In this document: piece after piece, positions 51,501-59,802 of the stretch
Layout: each line of letters begins with the position of its first letter
How positions within the stretch are numbered: the stretch's first letter is position 1
Assembly: GCA_036570425.1 (NCBI GenBank)
Contig: DATCYF010000012.1
Location: forward strand, 1-64,000
DNA: 64,000 bases
DNA from: Rhizorhapis sp036570425
Lineage (GTDB): Bacteria > Pseudomonadota > Alphaproteobacteria > Sphingomonadales > Sphingomonadaceae
Reading direction: 5' to 3'
The notes under the pieces: generated by a model
What the model was told of the DNA's origin: nothing
Database searches by the model: none
What the model saw: only the letters and a program-made list of their open reading frames with translations
Program-made: the position numbers and the translations under genes

Positions 51501-52141
51501 GACAACCTCGTCCGAATGAGGTTACTAACTGGTACGCCTTTGTAGCGAACAATTTCATCTATCGCGGAACTTGGGGGCTCGGCAGCGTCATCGGCCTGCT
51601 GCTGGATACGACTGACGACGGACAGCCCATTCGCGCGCTGGAAATCGCTGACTGGCCCCTAAGCGGTTTGCCGTGGATCGGCTTCTGGCTGAAAGAGCTT
51701 ATCAGTTGGGGTACTCTCGATCCCGTAGCCGCCTTTCTGCTCGCGCGCGGCGATGCAGTTGATCGGCCTCAGGCCGAACTGGATGCGAAAGCCTATTATG
51801 AAGGCCGTCCGGCGGGAGAAGATGCCAACGCGCTTCTGGACCCTCGGACGATCCGTGAATGGGTGGAAGCTAGGCAGCCCGCGCGCGCTGCGCGGATAGA
51901 CACCTCAACGATGGCGATTGAAGTGGAATGCGTTCGTCCCGTCGAGGCCTATCGGCAGCAGCGACTGGTCGTATTGCCACTCGCAGAGGCGGATGCAATT
52001 GTCTGGCTTGACCCCGCCGGCTATGAGGTGGCGCGAAGCGCAAAGCCGGGCGACTGGCCCGAAAAACCCGCCCTGTTCCAATTTGAGCTTCAGGTGGCTG
52101 TATCCGTCGTCTTCGGGGAGCCGTATCTGCCCCACCGTTGA
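48578..52141 (+). CDS. Large Ski2-like superfamily 2 helicase (HamB-like)
   Basis: 1187 residues. A helical N-terminal region of about 290 residues has no named domain. The SF2 core has TPTGSGKTTVAT near 297-308, IIDEAHMVEQD near 408, ALSAVAA as motif III, IATSTLSEGVNIP near 665 and LIGRAGRPG near 700; the GRAGR form points to Ski2-type helicases. About 480 residues follow. Hachiman HamB is a Ski2-like helicase paired with a HamA nuclease. As the last gene of the operon it probably unwinds or senses invading DNA; this is inference. Confidence 0.88.
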   Translation: MTSAATIAIAREIRENLAGQALTARQAKLYSQRLRRDMGREGLASFGSGDIAGYLEEAMLLLESGWLERSADITSPWRTSIKRAAEIIEWLSQSQLKPPGAPLHLLAAAAFQLADYPAMALGHLRRLPEGEPLSEILRQFVRADFPAAFQAAQTFWSSYRGLRVDGRIDPNDLEVAAVQHTVMCVGTICAFLRTGGDVPVERAVVKLEALALGFLHSRDPYSYLLARLTAASARRFIETCLWPQIDKLRLTSSGLAGDALTQFARSAFANKRALVWPAQAAGIAKLRDNSSFVLCTPTGSGKTTVATLGAVQGLFADPPVGGTAGNLVLYLVPSRALAAEVEGRLAEDLRGIAAEPIVVTGLYGGVDWGPTDAWIQTDQPTVVICTFEKADALLRYLGVLFLSRVRTVIIDEAHMVEQDEARLTGLGDGTSRAFRLEQLGTRLMRAREDHDFRIVALSAVAARAAPALARWVTDAPDAMPTSSSYRSTRQMLGRLEVRPTGQFAIRYSLMDGHSLKFDDERRDDSPFVPDPFPAVPGGMNPEDGPEVRMRAPTLWAALNLAAKRPDGSTPSVLISLTQNIDTFAATCADLLDKWQDIALPNYWEIEEGNEIWARCLATAIDYFTADSVEYRLLARGIVVHHGKMPGLLARRLKTVIDRGYVRVIIATSTLSEGVNIPVNFLLIPSVFRSNGELPLQEFSNLIGRAGRPGVATEGSTLVVLPERTYESRYGRIVPTYNRQWNGYESLVTQLEAATAAVGDLIPEDRASSPLGHLLRELERAWQALMGGGTEADFAAWLEQTAVTEQAAYPPSSHDYLDSLDAFLIAAIQEVEELKGIELDAAQLEAELAKIWRRTYAHAASHGEAHLATIWLARGRAIKAQYPDADQRRRLYKTSLTPRSAKLLLDRAEAIRVKLSQGRDYARWTAEEQFAFIRDVLAFLSEIPVFAIETKLGRKKNFDDWPMLLRWWLAKSTLARQPRPNEVTNWYAFVANNFIYRGTWGLGSVIGLLLDTTDDGQPIRALEIADWPLSGLPWIGFWLKELISWGTLDPVAAFLLARGDAVDRPQAELDAKAYYEGRPAGEDANALLDPRTIREWVEARQPARAARIDTSTMAIEVECVRPVEAYRQQRLVVLPLAEADAIVWLDPAGYEVARSAKPGDWPEKPALFQFELQVAVSVVFGEPYLPHR

Positions 52142-52156
52142 TACCTGTGGTGTCTG

Positions 52157-52525
52157 TTAGGCGTGCCTGCGCCGCCGTGCCGCTGGGGGTACACGGGGCG
52201 CACCGTCGGCAGCCGTGTCGCCAAGATGATGGAGTGTGAAGGCTGGACGGGTCGGGAGCTTTACGATCAGTTCCAGTTGTCCTCCAATCGCCTCGACGTA
52301 GCTGCGGAGCGTGGAGAGGTACATATCCGCCTGGCTCTCGATCTTTGAAACGGACGGCTGCTTTATGTTGAGCGCGGTCGCAATGTCGGCCTGAGCCTTG
52401 CCGGCGATAAGGCGCAGTTCGCGCAAGCCTTCGACTTCCTGTTTCAAGACCTGATAGCGGGCCTCGACGTCCGCTTGGCGCTCAGGCGGCATCTCCGCAA
52501 TGATCTCGTCCAGGTTCCGGCCCAT
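52157..52525 (-). CDS. HigA-type XRE antitoxin
   Basis: 122 residues. The central XRE helix-turn-helix is LRELRLIAGKAQADIATALN then IKQPSVSKIESQADM. The preceding coiled segment (ERQADVEARYQVLKQEVEGL) and a basic tail flank it. It lies one base downstream of the toxin gene on the same strand. In HigBA systems the toxin is first and the HTH antitoxin second, as here, and the antitoxin represses the operon. It is convergent with the defence operon. Confidence 0.88.
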   Translation of the reverse strand: MGRNLDEIIAEMPPERQADVEARYQVLKQEVEGLRELRLIAGKAQADIATALNIKQPSVSKIESQADMYLSTLRSYVEAIGGQLELIVKLPTRPAFTLHHLGDTAADGAPRVPPAARRRRHA

Positions 52526-52526
52526 C

Positions 52527-52895
52527 TCACTTTCCCTTCTTTGCAGCTTTCAGTTTTTCCTGATGCTCGGAAAATCGTGAATCCGCCTTCGTGATAAGCT
52601 GCTTGTAGAAACGCTTCTGGCTGCCGCCAGATTTGTCGCCCGCCACAAGCAGAATTGCCTTCCTTTCCGGGTCGAAGGCAAAGGCGGTGCGCCATTCGCC
52701 ATCGGCGGCCGAGAAACGCATCTCCTTCATATTGGCGTGTTTGGACCCGTTGAGCGTGTCCACATATGGCCTACCAAGGAGGGGGCCATAGTCGGAAAGC
52801 AACTTCGCGACAGCGAGGAGTTCCGTTTGGACGTCTGGCTCAAGGACCGCAAACTCCGCCTCGAAGGCATCATGCAGCCGAACTTCCCAAGTCAT
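52527..52895 (-). CDS. HigB/Gp49-type toxin (RelE superfamily)
   Basis: 122 residues. The chain follows the phage-derived Gp49-like HigB family: AEFAVLEPDVQTELLAVAKLL, LGRPYVDTLNGSKHANMKEM, and the C-terminal FDPERKAILLVAGDKSGGSQ then KRFYKQLI. Family members are ribosome-dependent mRNA interferases. The pair lies next to the integrase end of the ICE and probably stabilises it by post-segregational killing. Preceding 250 bases to the integrase are non-coding. Confidence 0.9.
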   Translation of the reverse strand: MTWEVRLHDAFEAEFAVLEPDVQTELLAVAKLLSDYGPLLGRPYVDTLNGSKHANMKEMRFSAADGEWRTAFAFDPERKAILLVAGDKSGGSQKRFYKQLITKADSRFSEHQEKLKAAKKGK

Positions 52896-53147
52896 ATAGC
52901 TTCCAGGCTATGTTGTGTCAATGTGAGGTGCGGTACTTCAATGCCCGCCCTCCGAGTTTCCCGCAGCGTGAAGGAGTTCGCCGAGGGTTGCCTGACCAAT
53001 CCGGCAACGAGCGATGACCCGATCGAACGATGCCGCTGAACACGATGCCCGCACGGGAAGGGGGGGCGGATTCGCACGGATCAGCGCGGGCCGGTGCGGC
53101 GAAGCCAGCGGCCGCGAGCGCGGTGGTGATCAAGATGCTGCACCAGT

Positions 53148-54401
53148 TCACGCGGCTTGTTTCAGCGCGCCGCCGTCCTTCTTCTTGGCCAGAAGCGCAC
53201 GCACGTACTTGTCCCACTTCGCCATGCCCGCCCGCTTCTCGGGCATGTAATTCCAGCGGTCATAGTTCTTCGAACTGACGTCCTGAAGTGCGTGGTTCTG
53301 GAGACGGTCGCGGATCTCCTTTGAAACCCCGGCCTTACCGGCAAGGGTCTTGAAGGTGCGCCGAAGATCTCGGTTTGTCGCATAGGGGATCACGCCGCGA
53401 TCGCGCTGCCGCCAGACGAAGCTGTAGAGCGTACCGTGGCTGACGGGCTTGGAGGGGTCTTTTGCCGAGGGGAAGAACCAGCCGAACTCGTTCGGCTTGA
53501 TCGACCCGATCAGATCGGCGGCGAGCGACGGCACCGGGACGGCATGGGGCTGCAGGTTCTTGGTCTTGGACCAGTCGATAATCCGTTCGCCCGCATCCCA
53601 TTGATCGATGTGGAAGCGCGCGATTTCCTCCACCCGCTGACCAGTTAGCATGATGAGCTGCACTGCGCGCAGATAGGAAGGGGTGACGGGCGTGTCAGGG
53701 CATTCGAGCCAACGATAGAGCCGTACGAATTCGTCGTCGCTAAGCCAGCGCGTGCCTTGAACCTTGGGTTCGGTAGGGATTCCGGTTGCCGGATTGAAGG
53801 GAATACGGAAGCGGCGCGGAGAGGCGTTCCGATAATCGTTGTCCGATTTCATGCCCCAGCTGAAGGCCGCGTGGATGTAGCTCCGAACATGGTCAGCCAT
53901 TGACCGGGCACCGCGCTCGTAGATCGGCCGGATCAGCTCGACGACTTCCTCGGCCTCGATCTCGCGGGCGAGACGGTTGCGCCCGAGCGTGTCGGCAATC
54001 TTGTTCAAGCCCTTTTCCGTCTCTTTCCAGGACGGTTTGTTCGCAGCCTTGAGCGACGCGACATATCCTTCGAACAAATCGGCCACCGTGCCAGGGCGGG
54101 TGTCGGTAGCGATCTTGATGCTTCGCCCCTTCTGGATCACGTCGGCAAAGTCGCGCTTGAATATCTCGCGCGCTTGGGCAAGCGACATGGAAGGGTAAGC
54201 GCCGAGCTTTTTCTTAGTTCGCTTTCCATCTCGCCACTGCTGCGCCATCCAATCGGCCGTCACGCGTTTAGGCATAGGCTTGAGGACGAGGACAAGACGG
54301 CCTGTGCCGCGCCCTTCGCCATCCGCGAGGTTTTCTTGCTTTTGACCCGCTTCAACGCGCTTCAGCGCATGTCGAATCGCGGTGTCGGTCAGGCTTGGCA
54401 T
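53148..54401 (-). CDS. Tyrosine recombinase (P4-type integrase)
   Basis: 417 residues, a DUF4102-type N-terminus followed by the phage integrase catalytic domain. Catalytic residues are Arg in LTGQRVEEIAR, Lys in DWSKTKNLQPH, the R-x-x-R in NRDLRRTFKTLAG, His in LQNHALQDVSS, and the nucleophile Tyr in KNYDRWNYMPEKR. The start has a strong AGGAGGAG site. It is at the ICE edge with its start facing the radC junction, as for integrases that sit next to their attachment site. Confidence 0.95.
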   Translation of the reverse strand: MPSLTDTAIRHALKRVEAGQKQENLADGEGRGTGRLVLVLKPMPKRVTADWMAQQWRDGKRTKKKLGAYPSMSLAQAREIFKRDFADVIQKGRSIKIATDTRPGTVADLFEGYVASLKAANKPSWKETEKGLNKIADTLGRNRLAREIEAEEVVELIRPIYERGARSMADHVRSYIHAAFSWGMKSDNDYRNASPRRFRIPFNPATGIPTEPKVQGTRWLSDDEFVRLYRWLECPDTPVTPSYLRAVQLIMLTGQRVEEIARFHIDQWDAGERIIDWSKTKNLQPHAVPVPSLAADLIGSIKPNEFGWFFPSAKDPSKPVSHGTLYSFVWRQRDRGVIPYATNRDLRRTFKTLAGKAGVSKEIRDRLQNHALQDVSSKNYDRWNYMPEKRAGMAKWDKYVRALLAKKKDGGALKQAA

Positions 54402-54540
54402 ACGTCTCCTCCTGTCCCGCAGCTGGGATCGGTCGAGGAGAAACGGGGATCGTTTGCTGGGAGCGGAAAGCCGTTCTCTACCCCTTCAACCGCCCCCAAT
54501 TTGCCATAACCGCCCCCTGTACGCAATCCAAAAAAATCGG

Positions 54541-54612
54541 CTAAAGCATTGGTGTTTCAGCGGTATCTAGCGTGATCCAACGTGATCGAAATGGGGTAGT
54601 GGGGTGGTTGTG
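54541..54612. other. ICE-chromosome junction inside radC (candidate attachment site)
   Basis: RadC coding sequence is normal up to HNHP (codons at 54601-54612). The conserved SGDP that should follow is replaced by TTPFRSRWITLDTAETPML and a stop. The crossover core is probably within or next to CACAACCACCCC. A matching core and the missing radC 3' end are predicted at the other ICE end, outside the window. The exact crossover is not visible with one end only. Confidence 0.65.
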
Positions 54613-55155
54613 CACCAGAATGAGAGAGGCCGAACCCAGGTCGATGGCTCGGCGAACCACCTCCCGCACATAGATTGCCGCCTGATCTATGGAGCCATCG
54701 CCCATATTTTCATCCCGGATCAGCATGTTGCGGCTGTTGAGATGCAGAACGCGTACGCGCTCCACCGTCATATGCGCCATGTCGGCTCTTAAATAATCGA
54801 GCAGAGCCTGCCAACTGGACAGGACCGGCTGGTCCCTCACCTGTGATTTGATGAGTCGCAAGGCTGCCGCTTGCGCGATCTTCAGGGCTGCGATGCTGGT
54901 TTCGCCCATACCGTTCACGCGTTTCAGAGCCTCGCTGTCCGCAGTCAAAAGACCGCCGATGCCGCCGAATTCCGTCAATAGCTGCTTGGCGAGAGGCTTG
55001 GTATCGCGCCTGGGAATAGCGAGGGCGAGGAGATATTCTATCAGTTCGTGATCGAGCAGCGCATCCGGCCCGCCATCGAACAGGCGACGACGCAGCCGCT
55101 CGCGGTGGCCTACTCCGTGATGCTCCTGTTTTCCGCCGGTTTCTATGTCGTCCAT
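54541..55155 (-). pseudogene. radC: radC, truncated by ICE insertion
   Basis: About 204 residues from MDDIETGGKQEHHGVGHRER; an upstream ATG at 55206 adds 17 residues. The UPF0758/RadC N-terminal HhH-like part (LLALAIPRRDTKPLAKQLLT, VNGMGETSIAALKIAQA) is intact. The JAMM-like domain ends at LVHNHP, so the downstream Asp of the H-x-H...D metal site and the rest of the fold are lost. Base composition resembles the chromosomal genes to the right rather than the ICE, so it is host DNA. Confidence 0.85.
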
Positions 55156-55317
55156 GGCCGCACCGCTAAGCATATTATCATTGAAGCTCAATGCGAATGT
55201 CGCCATGCTGCCGCGCGATGTCTGTTTGTGTCAGGGATAATATCGGGGAGCGAAACGTTATTCAGCCCATGGCAGTGCGGTGCGGCGCAAGCATGTGTGG
55301 AACCGCAATGAAAGGCC

Positions 55318-58300
55318 GTGACCGGCGTGACGATTGAAATGCAAGACGAAGCGGCGCCGCCGGGGCCCGAGCAGGACGGCCAATTTCCGCGGTGGCTGTT
55401 CTGGCTGGGGATTATCCTCCTGGTCCTGCTGCTGGTGGTATTGGCGGTCTGGACCCAGCGCACGCCGATAGCGGATAACCTGATCAGCCGAGAGCTGGTC
55501 AAGCGCAACATTTCAGCCCGCTATGACATCGCGGAGATCGGTCTGCGAACCCAGCGACTGGAAAATCTGACGCTGGGGAATCCGGAGCAACCCGATCTGA
55601 GCGCAGATTGGGTAGAAGTCGATATCAGCGCCATGGGCTTCACTCCGCGGGTGACGGCGGTCCGCGCGGGAGGCGTCAGGCTGCGCGGGCGGATCGTCGA
55701 TGGCAAGCTGCTGCTCGGTGAAATCGACAAGTTTCGCGATCCCGAATCCACCGCGCCATTCAATCTGCCGGACATAAAGCTCAGCTTGCAGGATGCGCGC
55801 ATGCGGCTCGATACGCCGATGGGTCCGGTTGGGCTGAAGATTGACGGCAGCGGCCATTTGCAGGACCGCTTCGCCGGCAAACTGGCGGCGGTCATGCCAA
55901 GCGCGGCCTTCGGTGGTTGTCGCGCGAAGGGGGTTACCCTCTATGCCGACATCGCGGTACGGGCCCGGCAACCGCATCTGGAAGGGCCGTTTCGGATGGA
56001 CACGCTCGCCTGTCCGGAAATGGGGCTGGCCTTGGCGAAACCTGCGGCTGATCTGGATATCACGCTTGATGAAACATTGGATCATTGGCGTGGTGAGGCG
56101 GACCTGTCAGCCAAATCGCTGGCGAATCAAGGTATCAGGCTCAACGCGCCGGGGGGCAATGTCACCTTTGCCGGAAACGCCAGGGAGACAAAGGGGCGGA
56201 TCACACTGTCGTCCGACGGTTTCAGGATGGCGCAGATCCGGACCGGCGCGGCCAAGCTTGGCGGAACCTATGCCGCAGGGACGAACCGGGGCAGCGCTTA
56301 TGCGAAACTCGACGGTAATCTGCGCGTCCATGCGCTGCAGTTGCACGCGGAGAAGCCCATGGCGGAACTGCGCACGGCCAGCGCGGGCACGCCGCTTGAA
56401 CCGCTCGCCGCGAAACTGGCGGCGGCTGTGGAAAAGGCAGGCCGTGAGAACGATGCCGATGCGCAATTCGTCCTGTCCCAGACGGGCGGCAAAGGGCGTC
56501 TGGAGGTCGGAAGCCTGACGCTTCGCAGTGACAGCGGCGCAAAGGCCGATCTTGCCAGCGGGAGCCGGCTGGGTTTTTCCTGGCCGGGCGGAAGCCTGAC
56601 GCTAAACGGGAGTATGCGCCTGGCGGGTGGTGGGCTGCCTGAAGCGGCCATTCGTTTGAAGCGCAGACCGGCGGACGGAGCCGTCAGCGGCCAGATCTTC
56701 ATGAAGGATTATATCGCTGGCAATGCGCGGCTGGGCCTGGAGCCAGTCCGCTTTGTGGCGACGGGCCGAGGCACCAGCCATTTTACGACGGCGCTACATC
56801 TCACAGGGCCTTTGCCCGGCGGTGGTCTGAAGGGGCTGACGCTTCCGATTGACGGGTTGCTGGGAACCGATGGGACAGTGCGGGTCAATTCGGCCTGTAC
56901 CCCACTTGAATTCATGGCCTTGAAATATGAAAGCCTGACGCTGGGCAAGACCCGGTTGCGGCTTTGTCCCGTGGACGGGGCCATTGTCACGGCTGGACCC
57001 AGGGGCTTTTCATTGCGCGCTGCCGTGCGTGCGCCGAATCTCAAAGGCAAGCTTGGACAAAATCCGCTTCAGTTGGCTGCGACGGACATCCAATTCGAAG
57101 CGCCGGAGGGAGGCTTTGCCGCCAATGGCCTGAAAGTGGTTCTGGGTACGCAGGATGCGCCTACCGTGCTGGAGCTCACACGCCTGACGGGCAGTTTTGC
57201 GACCCCCCTGTCCGGCACGCTTGAAGGTGGGGCAGGGCGAATCGGCAATGTTCCGCTGCTGATGTCCGATGCAGCCGGAAGCTGGCGGTTCGCCAATGGC
57301 AAACTTTCAGTGCAAGGCGGTTTGCAGGTCGCGGATACAGCGGTGCCGTCCCGGTTCAATCCGCTGCTGTCAAAGGATTTCGCGCTTGATTTCAACGGGC
57401 AGCGGATCACGGCCCTGGGAACGCTGATCGAGCCACGCTCGCGGTCGCGGATTATGAAGGTGGATATCGCCCATGATCTGGGCAGCGGGGCAGGGCAGGC
57501 GGACCTTCTGGTGCAGGATTTGCGTTTCGGCGAGGCCTTGCAGCCGGAGGATCTCACCCGCGTGGCGCTGGGGGTTGTCGCCAATGTCCAGGGCGCCGTT
57601 TCGGGCACCGGGCAGATTCGCTGGGACCGCAACAGCGTCAGCAGTGACGGCCGGTTCGGCACGCAGGATATGAGCCTTGCTGCGGCTTTTGGCCCTGTGA
57701 CTGGGCTTTCGGGAGATATCCATTTCTCCGACCTGCTGGGCCTGGAGACGCCTCCGGGCCAGACTATGCGCATGGGCAGCGTCAATCCGGGCATTGAGGT
57801 CACGAGCGGCGTCGTTCACTATCAGTTGCTCAAAGGACAACAGGTGCGGATCGAGGACGGCAAATGGCCCTTTGCCGGGGGAGAACTGACGCTGCAGCCC
57901 ACTGTTCTGGATTTCAGCGCCGAAAAGCCTCGCGCCTTGACCTTTCGCATCATCGGCTTGCAGGCGGCCGATTTCATTAATGCGCTTGAGCTGGAAAATA
58001 TTTCGGCCACGGGCACGTTCGATGGATTGCTGCCCATGATTTTCGACGACAAGGGCGGTCGGATTGTCGGAGGGGTGCTGGTGGCGCGGCAGCAGGGACT
58101 GCCTCCCCTTTATGTGCGCGACGTCGCCAGCCTGCGCATCGGCTGCGACACGGCGCGGCAGGGCGGAACTCTTGCCTATGTCGGACAGGTGTCCAATGCG
58201 GATCTGGGCATGTTCGGGAAACTGGCTTTCGATGCGTTGAAGTCACTGCGCTACAAATGCCTCACCATATTGATGGACGGCAATCTGGATGGCGAGATTG

Positions 58301-58569
58301 TGACCCAGGTGTCGTTCAACGGCATTAATCAGGACCCGATCGGCGCCATGAAAAATGGCATGTTCAGCCAATTCATCGGCTTGCCCTTCATCTTTAATGT
58401 GCGGATAGAGGCGCCGTTTCGCGGACTTCTCAACACGGCCATGTCTTTCACTGACCCCAGCCTTCTCATCCACAACAGCCTGGGCGATGGATATGAGCCC
58501 GTGATTGAAAACAGGCTTGCCGTTCAGCCTGCCGACAGCGACAATGTGCCATCAGGGGATAATGAATGA
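55318..58569 (+). CDS. ydbH: YdbH-family intermembrane lipid-transport protein
   Basis: 1083 residues with GTG start. One N-terminal membrane helix (about 24-47) anchors a long, beta-rich AsmA/DUF-type periplasmic chain. YdbH, with TamB and YhdP, forms bridges that carry phospholipids to the outer membrane. It is followed by ynbE and ydbL through 4-base overlaps, the conserved partners of YdbH. This is chromosomal context, not ICE. The start could also be the ATG seven codons in. Confidence 0.88.
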   Translation: MTGVTIEMQDEAAPPGPEQDGQFPRWLFWLGIILLVLLLVVLAVWTQRTPIADNLISRELVKRNISARYDIAEIGLRTQRLENLTLGNPEQPDLSADWVEVDISAMGFTPRVTAVRAGGVRLRGRIVDGKLLLGEIDKFRDPESTAPFNLPDIKLSLQDARMRLDTPMGPVGLKIDGSGHLQDRFAGKLAAVMPSAAFGGCRAKGVTLYADIAVRARQPHLEGPFRMDTLACPEMGLALAKPAADLDITLDETLDHWRGEADLSAKSLANQGIRLNAPGGNVTFAGNARETKGRITLSSDGFRMAQIRTGAAKLGGTYAAGTNRGSAYAKLDGNLRVHALQLHAEKPMAELRTASAGTPLEPLAAKLAAAVEKAGRENDADAQFVLSQTGGKGRLEVGSLTLRSDSGAKADLASGSRLGFSWPGGSLTLNGSMRLAGGGLPEAAIRLKRRPADGAVSGQIFMKDYIAGNARLGLEPVRFVATGRGTSHFTTALHLTGPLPGGGLKGLTLPIDGLLGTDGTVRVNSACTPLEFMALKYESLTLGKTRLRLCPVDGAIVTAGPRGFSLRAAVRAPNLKGKLGQNPLQLAATDIQFEAPEGGFAANGLKVVLGTQDAPTVLELTRLTGSFATPLSGTLEGGAGRIGNVPLLMSDAAGSWRFANGKLSVQGGLQVADTAVPSRFNPLLSKDFALDFNGQRITALGTLIEPRSRSRIMKVDIAHDLGSGAGQADLLVQDLRFGEALQPEDLTRVALGVVANVQGAVSGTGQIRWDRNSVSSDGRFGTQDMSLAAAFGPVTGLSGDIHFSDLLGLETPPGQTMRMGSVNPGIEVTSGVVHYQLLKGQQVRIEDGKWPFAGGELTLQPTVLDFSAEKPRALTFRIIGLQAADFINALELENISATGTFDGLLPMIFDDKGGRIVGGVLVARQQGLPPLYVRDVASLRIGCDTARQGGTLAYVGQVSNADLGMFGKLAFDALKSLRYKCLTILMDGNLDGEIVTQVSFNGINQDPIGAMKNGMFSQFIGLPFIFNVRIEAPFRGLLNTAMSFTDPSLLIHNSLGDGYEPVIENRLAVQPADSDNVPSGDNE

Positions 58570-58775
58570 AGACAGATGAATTTAGAACGGTAATTCCCTA
58601 TCTGGGCGTGATGTTGGGAGCAATAATGGGGCTTGCGGGCTGCATACAGGTGAAGGCCCCGGACAAGCCCATCGAGATCAATTTGAACGTCAAGGTGCAG
58701 CAGGAAGTGATCGTCAGGCTGCAAAAAGATGCCGAAGAACTGATTCAAAACAATCCGGAGTTGTTTCCGCAATGA
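58566..58775 (+). CDS. ynbE: YnbE-like lipoprotein
   Basis: 69 residues with a lipoprotein signal (lipobox LAGC, Cys near residue 26) and a short acidic-basic mature part beginning IQVKAPDKPIEINLNVKVQQ. YnbE is the outer-membrane lipoprotein that completes the YdbH bridge by beta-strand augmentation. It overlaps ydbH and ydbL by 4 bases each. Confidence 0.88.
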   Translation: MKTDEFRTVIPYLGVMLGAIMGLAGCIQVKAPDKPIEINLNVKVQQEVIVRLQKDAEELIQNNPELFPQ

Positions 58776-59170
58776 AGATGAAAAGAAATCATATGTTCAT
58801 GATGGCCGGGGCTTTGGCGTTGGCCGTCGGCGTGGCCGGGACAGCCATGGCGCAGTCTTCGGCGGTGGCGCAGGCCATGGCGGCTGGAACCGTGGGTGAG
58901 CAGGCGGATGGCTATCTGGGCGTCAAGGGATCGGTTGCCGCCGCCGTCAAGGCCGAGGTCGATTCGATCAACATCAAGCGCCGCGCCGCCTATACCGATC
59001 TGGCGGCAAAGCGCGGCGTGACTGTTGCCGACATGGCCGCCGCCACGGGATGCAAGACATTGTCCTCACGGGTGCAGACGGGCCAGTCCTACCGCCTGAA
59101 TGACGGAAGCTGGCATGTGAAGGGCTCAGGCGCGATTGCGCTCCCGGATTATTGCGCGACAGCTGGATGA
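58772..59170 (+). CDS. ydbL: YdbL, DUF1318 periplasmic protein
   Basis: 132 residues with a signal peptide ending at TAMAQS near residue 28. The mature DUF1318 domain includes GEQADGYLGVKGSVAAAVKA and RAAYTDLAAKRGVTVADMAA. YdbL is thought to keep YnbE from multimerising incorrectly. It is the last gene of the trio and is followed by a strong terminator. Confidence 0.9.
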   Translation: MKMKRNHMFMMAGALALAVGVAGTAMAQSSAVAQAMAAGTVGEQADGYLGVKGSVAAAVKAEVDSINIKRRAAYTDLAAKRGVTVADMAAATGCKTLSSRVQTGQSYRLNDGSWHVKGSGAIALPDYCATAG

Positions 59171-59231
59171 TCCTGCTGTTGCCGTGATGCCGCACTTCTG
59201 AGGCTATCGCCAATATTTTTTCCTCATCTGC

Positions 59232-59269
59232 AAAGGCCGCCTACGGGGTTCTTCCTGCAGGCGGCCTTT
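59232..59269 (+). terminator. Intrinsic terminator after ydbL
   Basis: AAAGGCCGCCT and its exact complement AGGCGGCCTTT form an 11-bp stem around a 16-base loop, followed by CCCGTCTTTC. It closes the ydbH-ynbE-ydbL operon. Confidence 0.8.
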
Positions 59270-59436
59270 CCCGTCTTTCGGGCCCTGTTCGACGATAGCT
59301 GATCCCCGGGCAGCAAGCGGTTGACTAAAGTGGTTCGTCTTTCTAAACGGGCGGCGCTTTGGCGGGTGATCCAACACTCATCCTTGCATCCCCGACCGGC
59401 TGGTCTAAAGCACAGCCGGCAGGAAGGAGTGCATTG

Positions 59437-59757
59437 ATGATGGGCGGAGAATCCGGGCGAGACCCGAACGAAGAGGACAGCCGGCTGGAATCGCTGAAAG
59501 AGCGGCTCAGGCAGGCAGACCAGGACGAGGCGGTCAGGACGGGCAGCACGCAGAAGGGGGTGGATCAGGGATACCGCCTCGGTAATCGCGTGCTGGCGGA
59601 ACTGGTCGGGGGAATCGCCGGTGGCGCATTGATTGGCTGGTTTTTTGACTGGCTTTTCAGTACGTCTCCCTGGCTCCTGCTGGTCTTCCTCTTTCTGGGG
59701 ATCATCGTGGCCTTCAGGAATATCATCAGAATTTCCAACGAACGCCCGAAGGAATGA
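59437..59757 (+). CDS. atpI: AtpI, F0F1 ATP synthase assembly protein
   Basis: 106 residues from MMGGESGRDPNEEDSRLESL with GGAG 7 bases upstream. A charged N-terminal part precedes two hydrophobic segments (LVGGIAGGALIGWFFDWLFS and WLLLVFLFLGIIVAFRNI). AtpI helps assemble the c-ring. It heads the F0 cluster in the usual alphaproteobacterial order, 46 bases before atpB. Confidence 0.9.
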   Translation: MMGGESGRDPNEEDSRLESLKERLRQADQDEAVRTGSTQKGVDQGYRLGNRVLAELVGGIAGGALIGWFFDWLFSTSPWLLLVFLFLGIIVAFRNIIRISNERPKE

Positions 59758-59802
59758 GGGCGCTTTTGTTGTACGGGCAATAGTCGTCAGGGGTTTTCAG
59801 GC

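Larger units (their letters stand above)
1..54612. mobile_element. Integrative and conjugative element, Tn4371/ICEMlSymR7A-like backbone (left end outside window)
   Basis: The segment holds the modules expected of a proteobacterial ICE: a tyrosine integrase at its right edge, an RdfS-like HTH gene, RepA/ParA, a relaxase with a candidate oriT, the TraG coupling protein and a trb-type type IV secretion operon. The right boundary is placed where radC loses its conserved C-terminal sequence, next to the integrase. The left boundary is not visible: trbL runs off the window, and trbF, trbG and trbI are expected further left. Cargo includes LysR/WrbA, signalling proteins, an SOS mutasome and a defence operon. 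The gene order matches what is known of Tn4371-like ICEs; the family assignment is inference. Confidence 0.9.

Noticed and set aside
54402..54612. tRNA gene as attachment site next to the integrase
   Set aside because: No cloverleaf-like sequence or CCA-adjacent tRNA 3' end is visible; the junction falls in radC instead.
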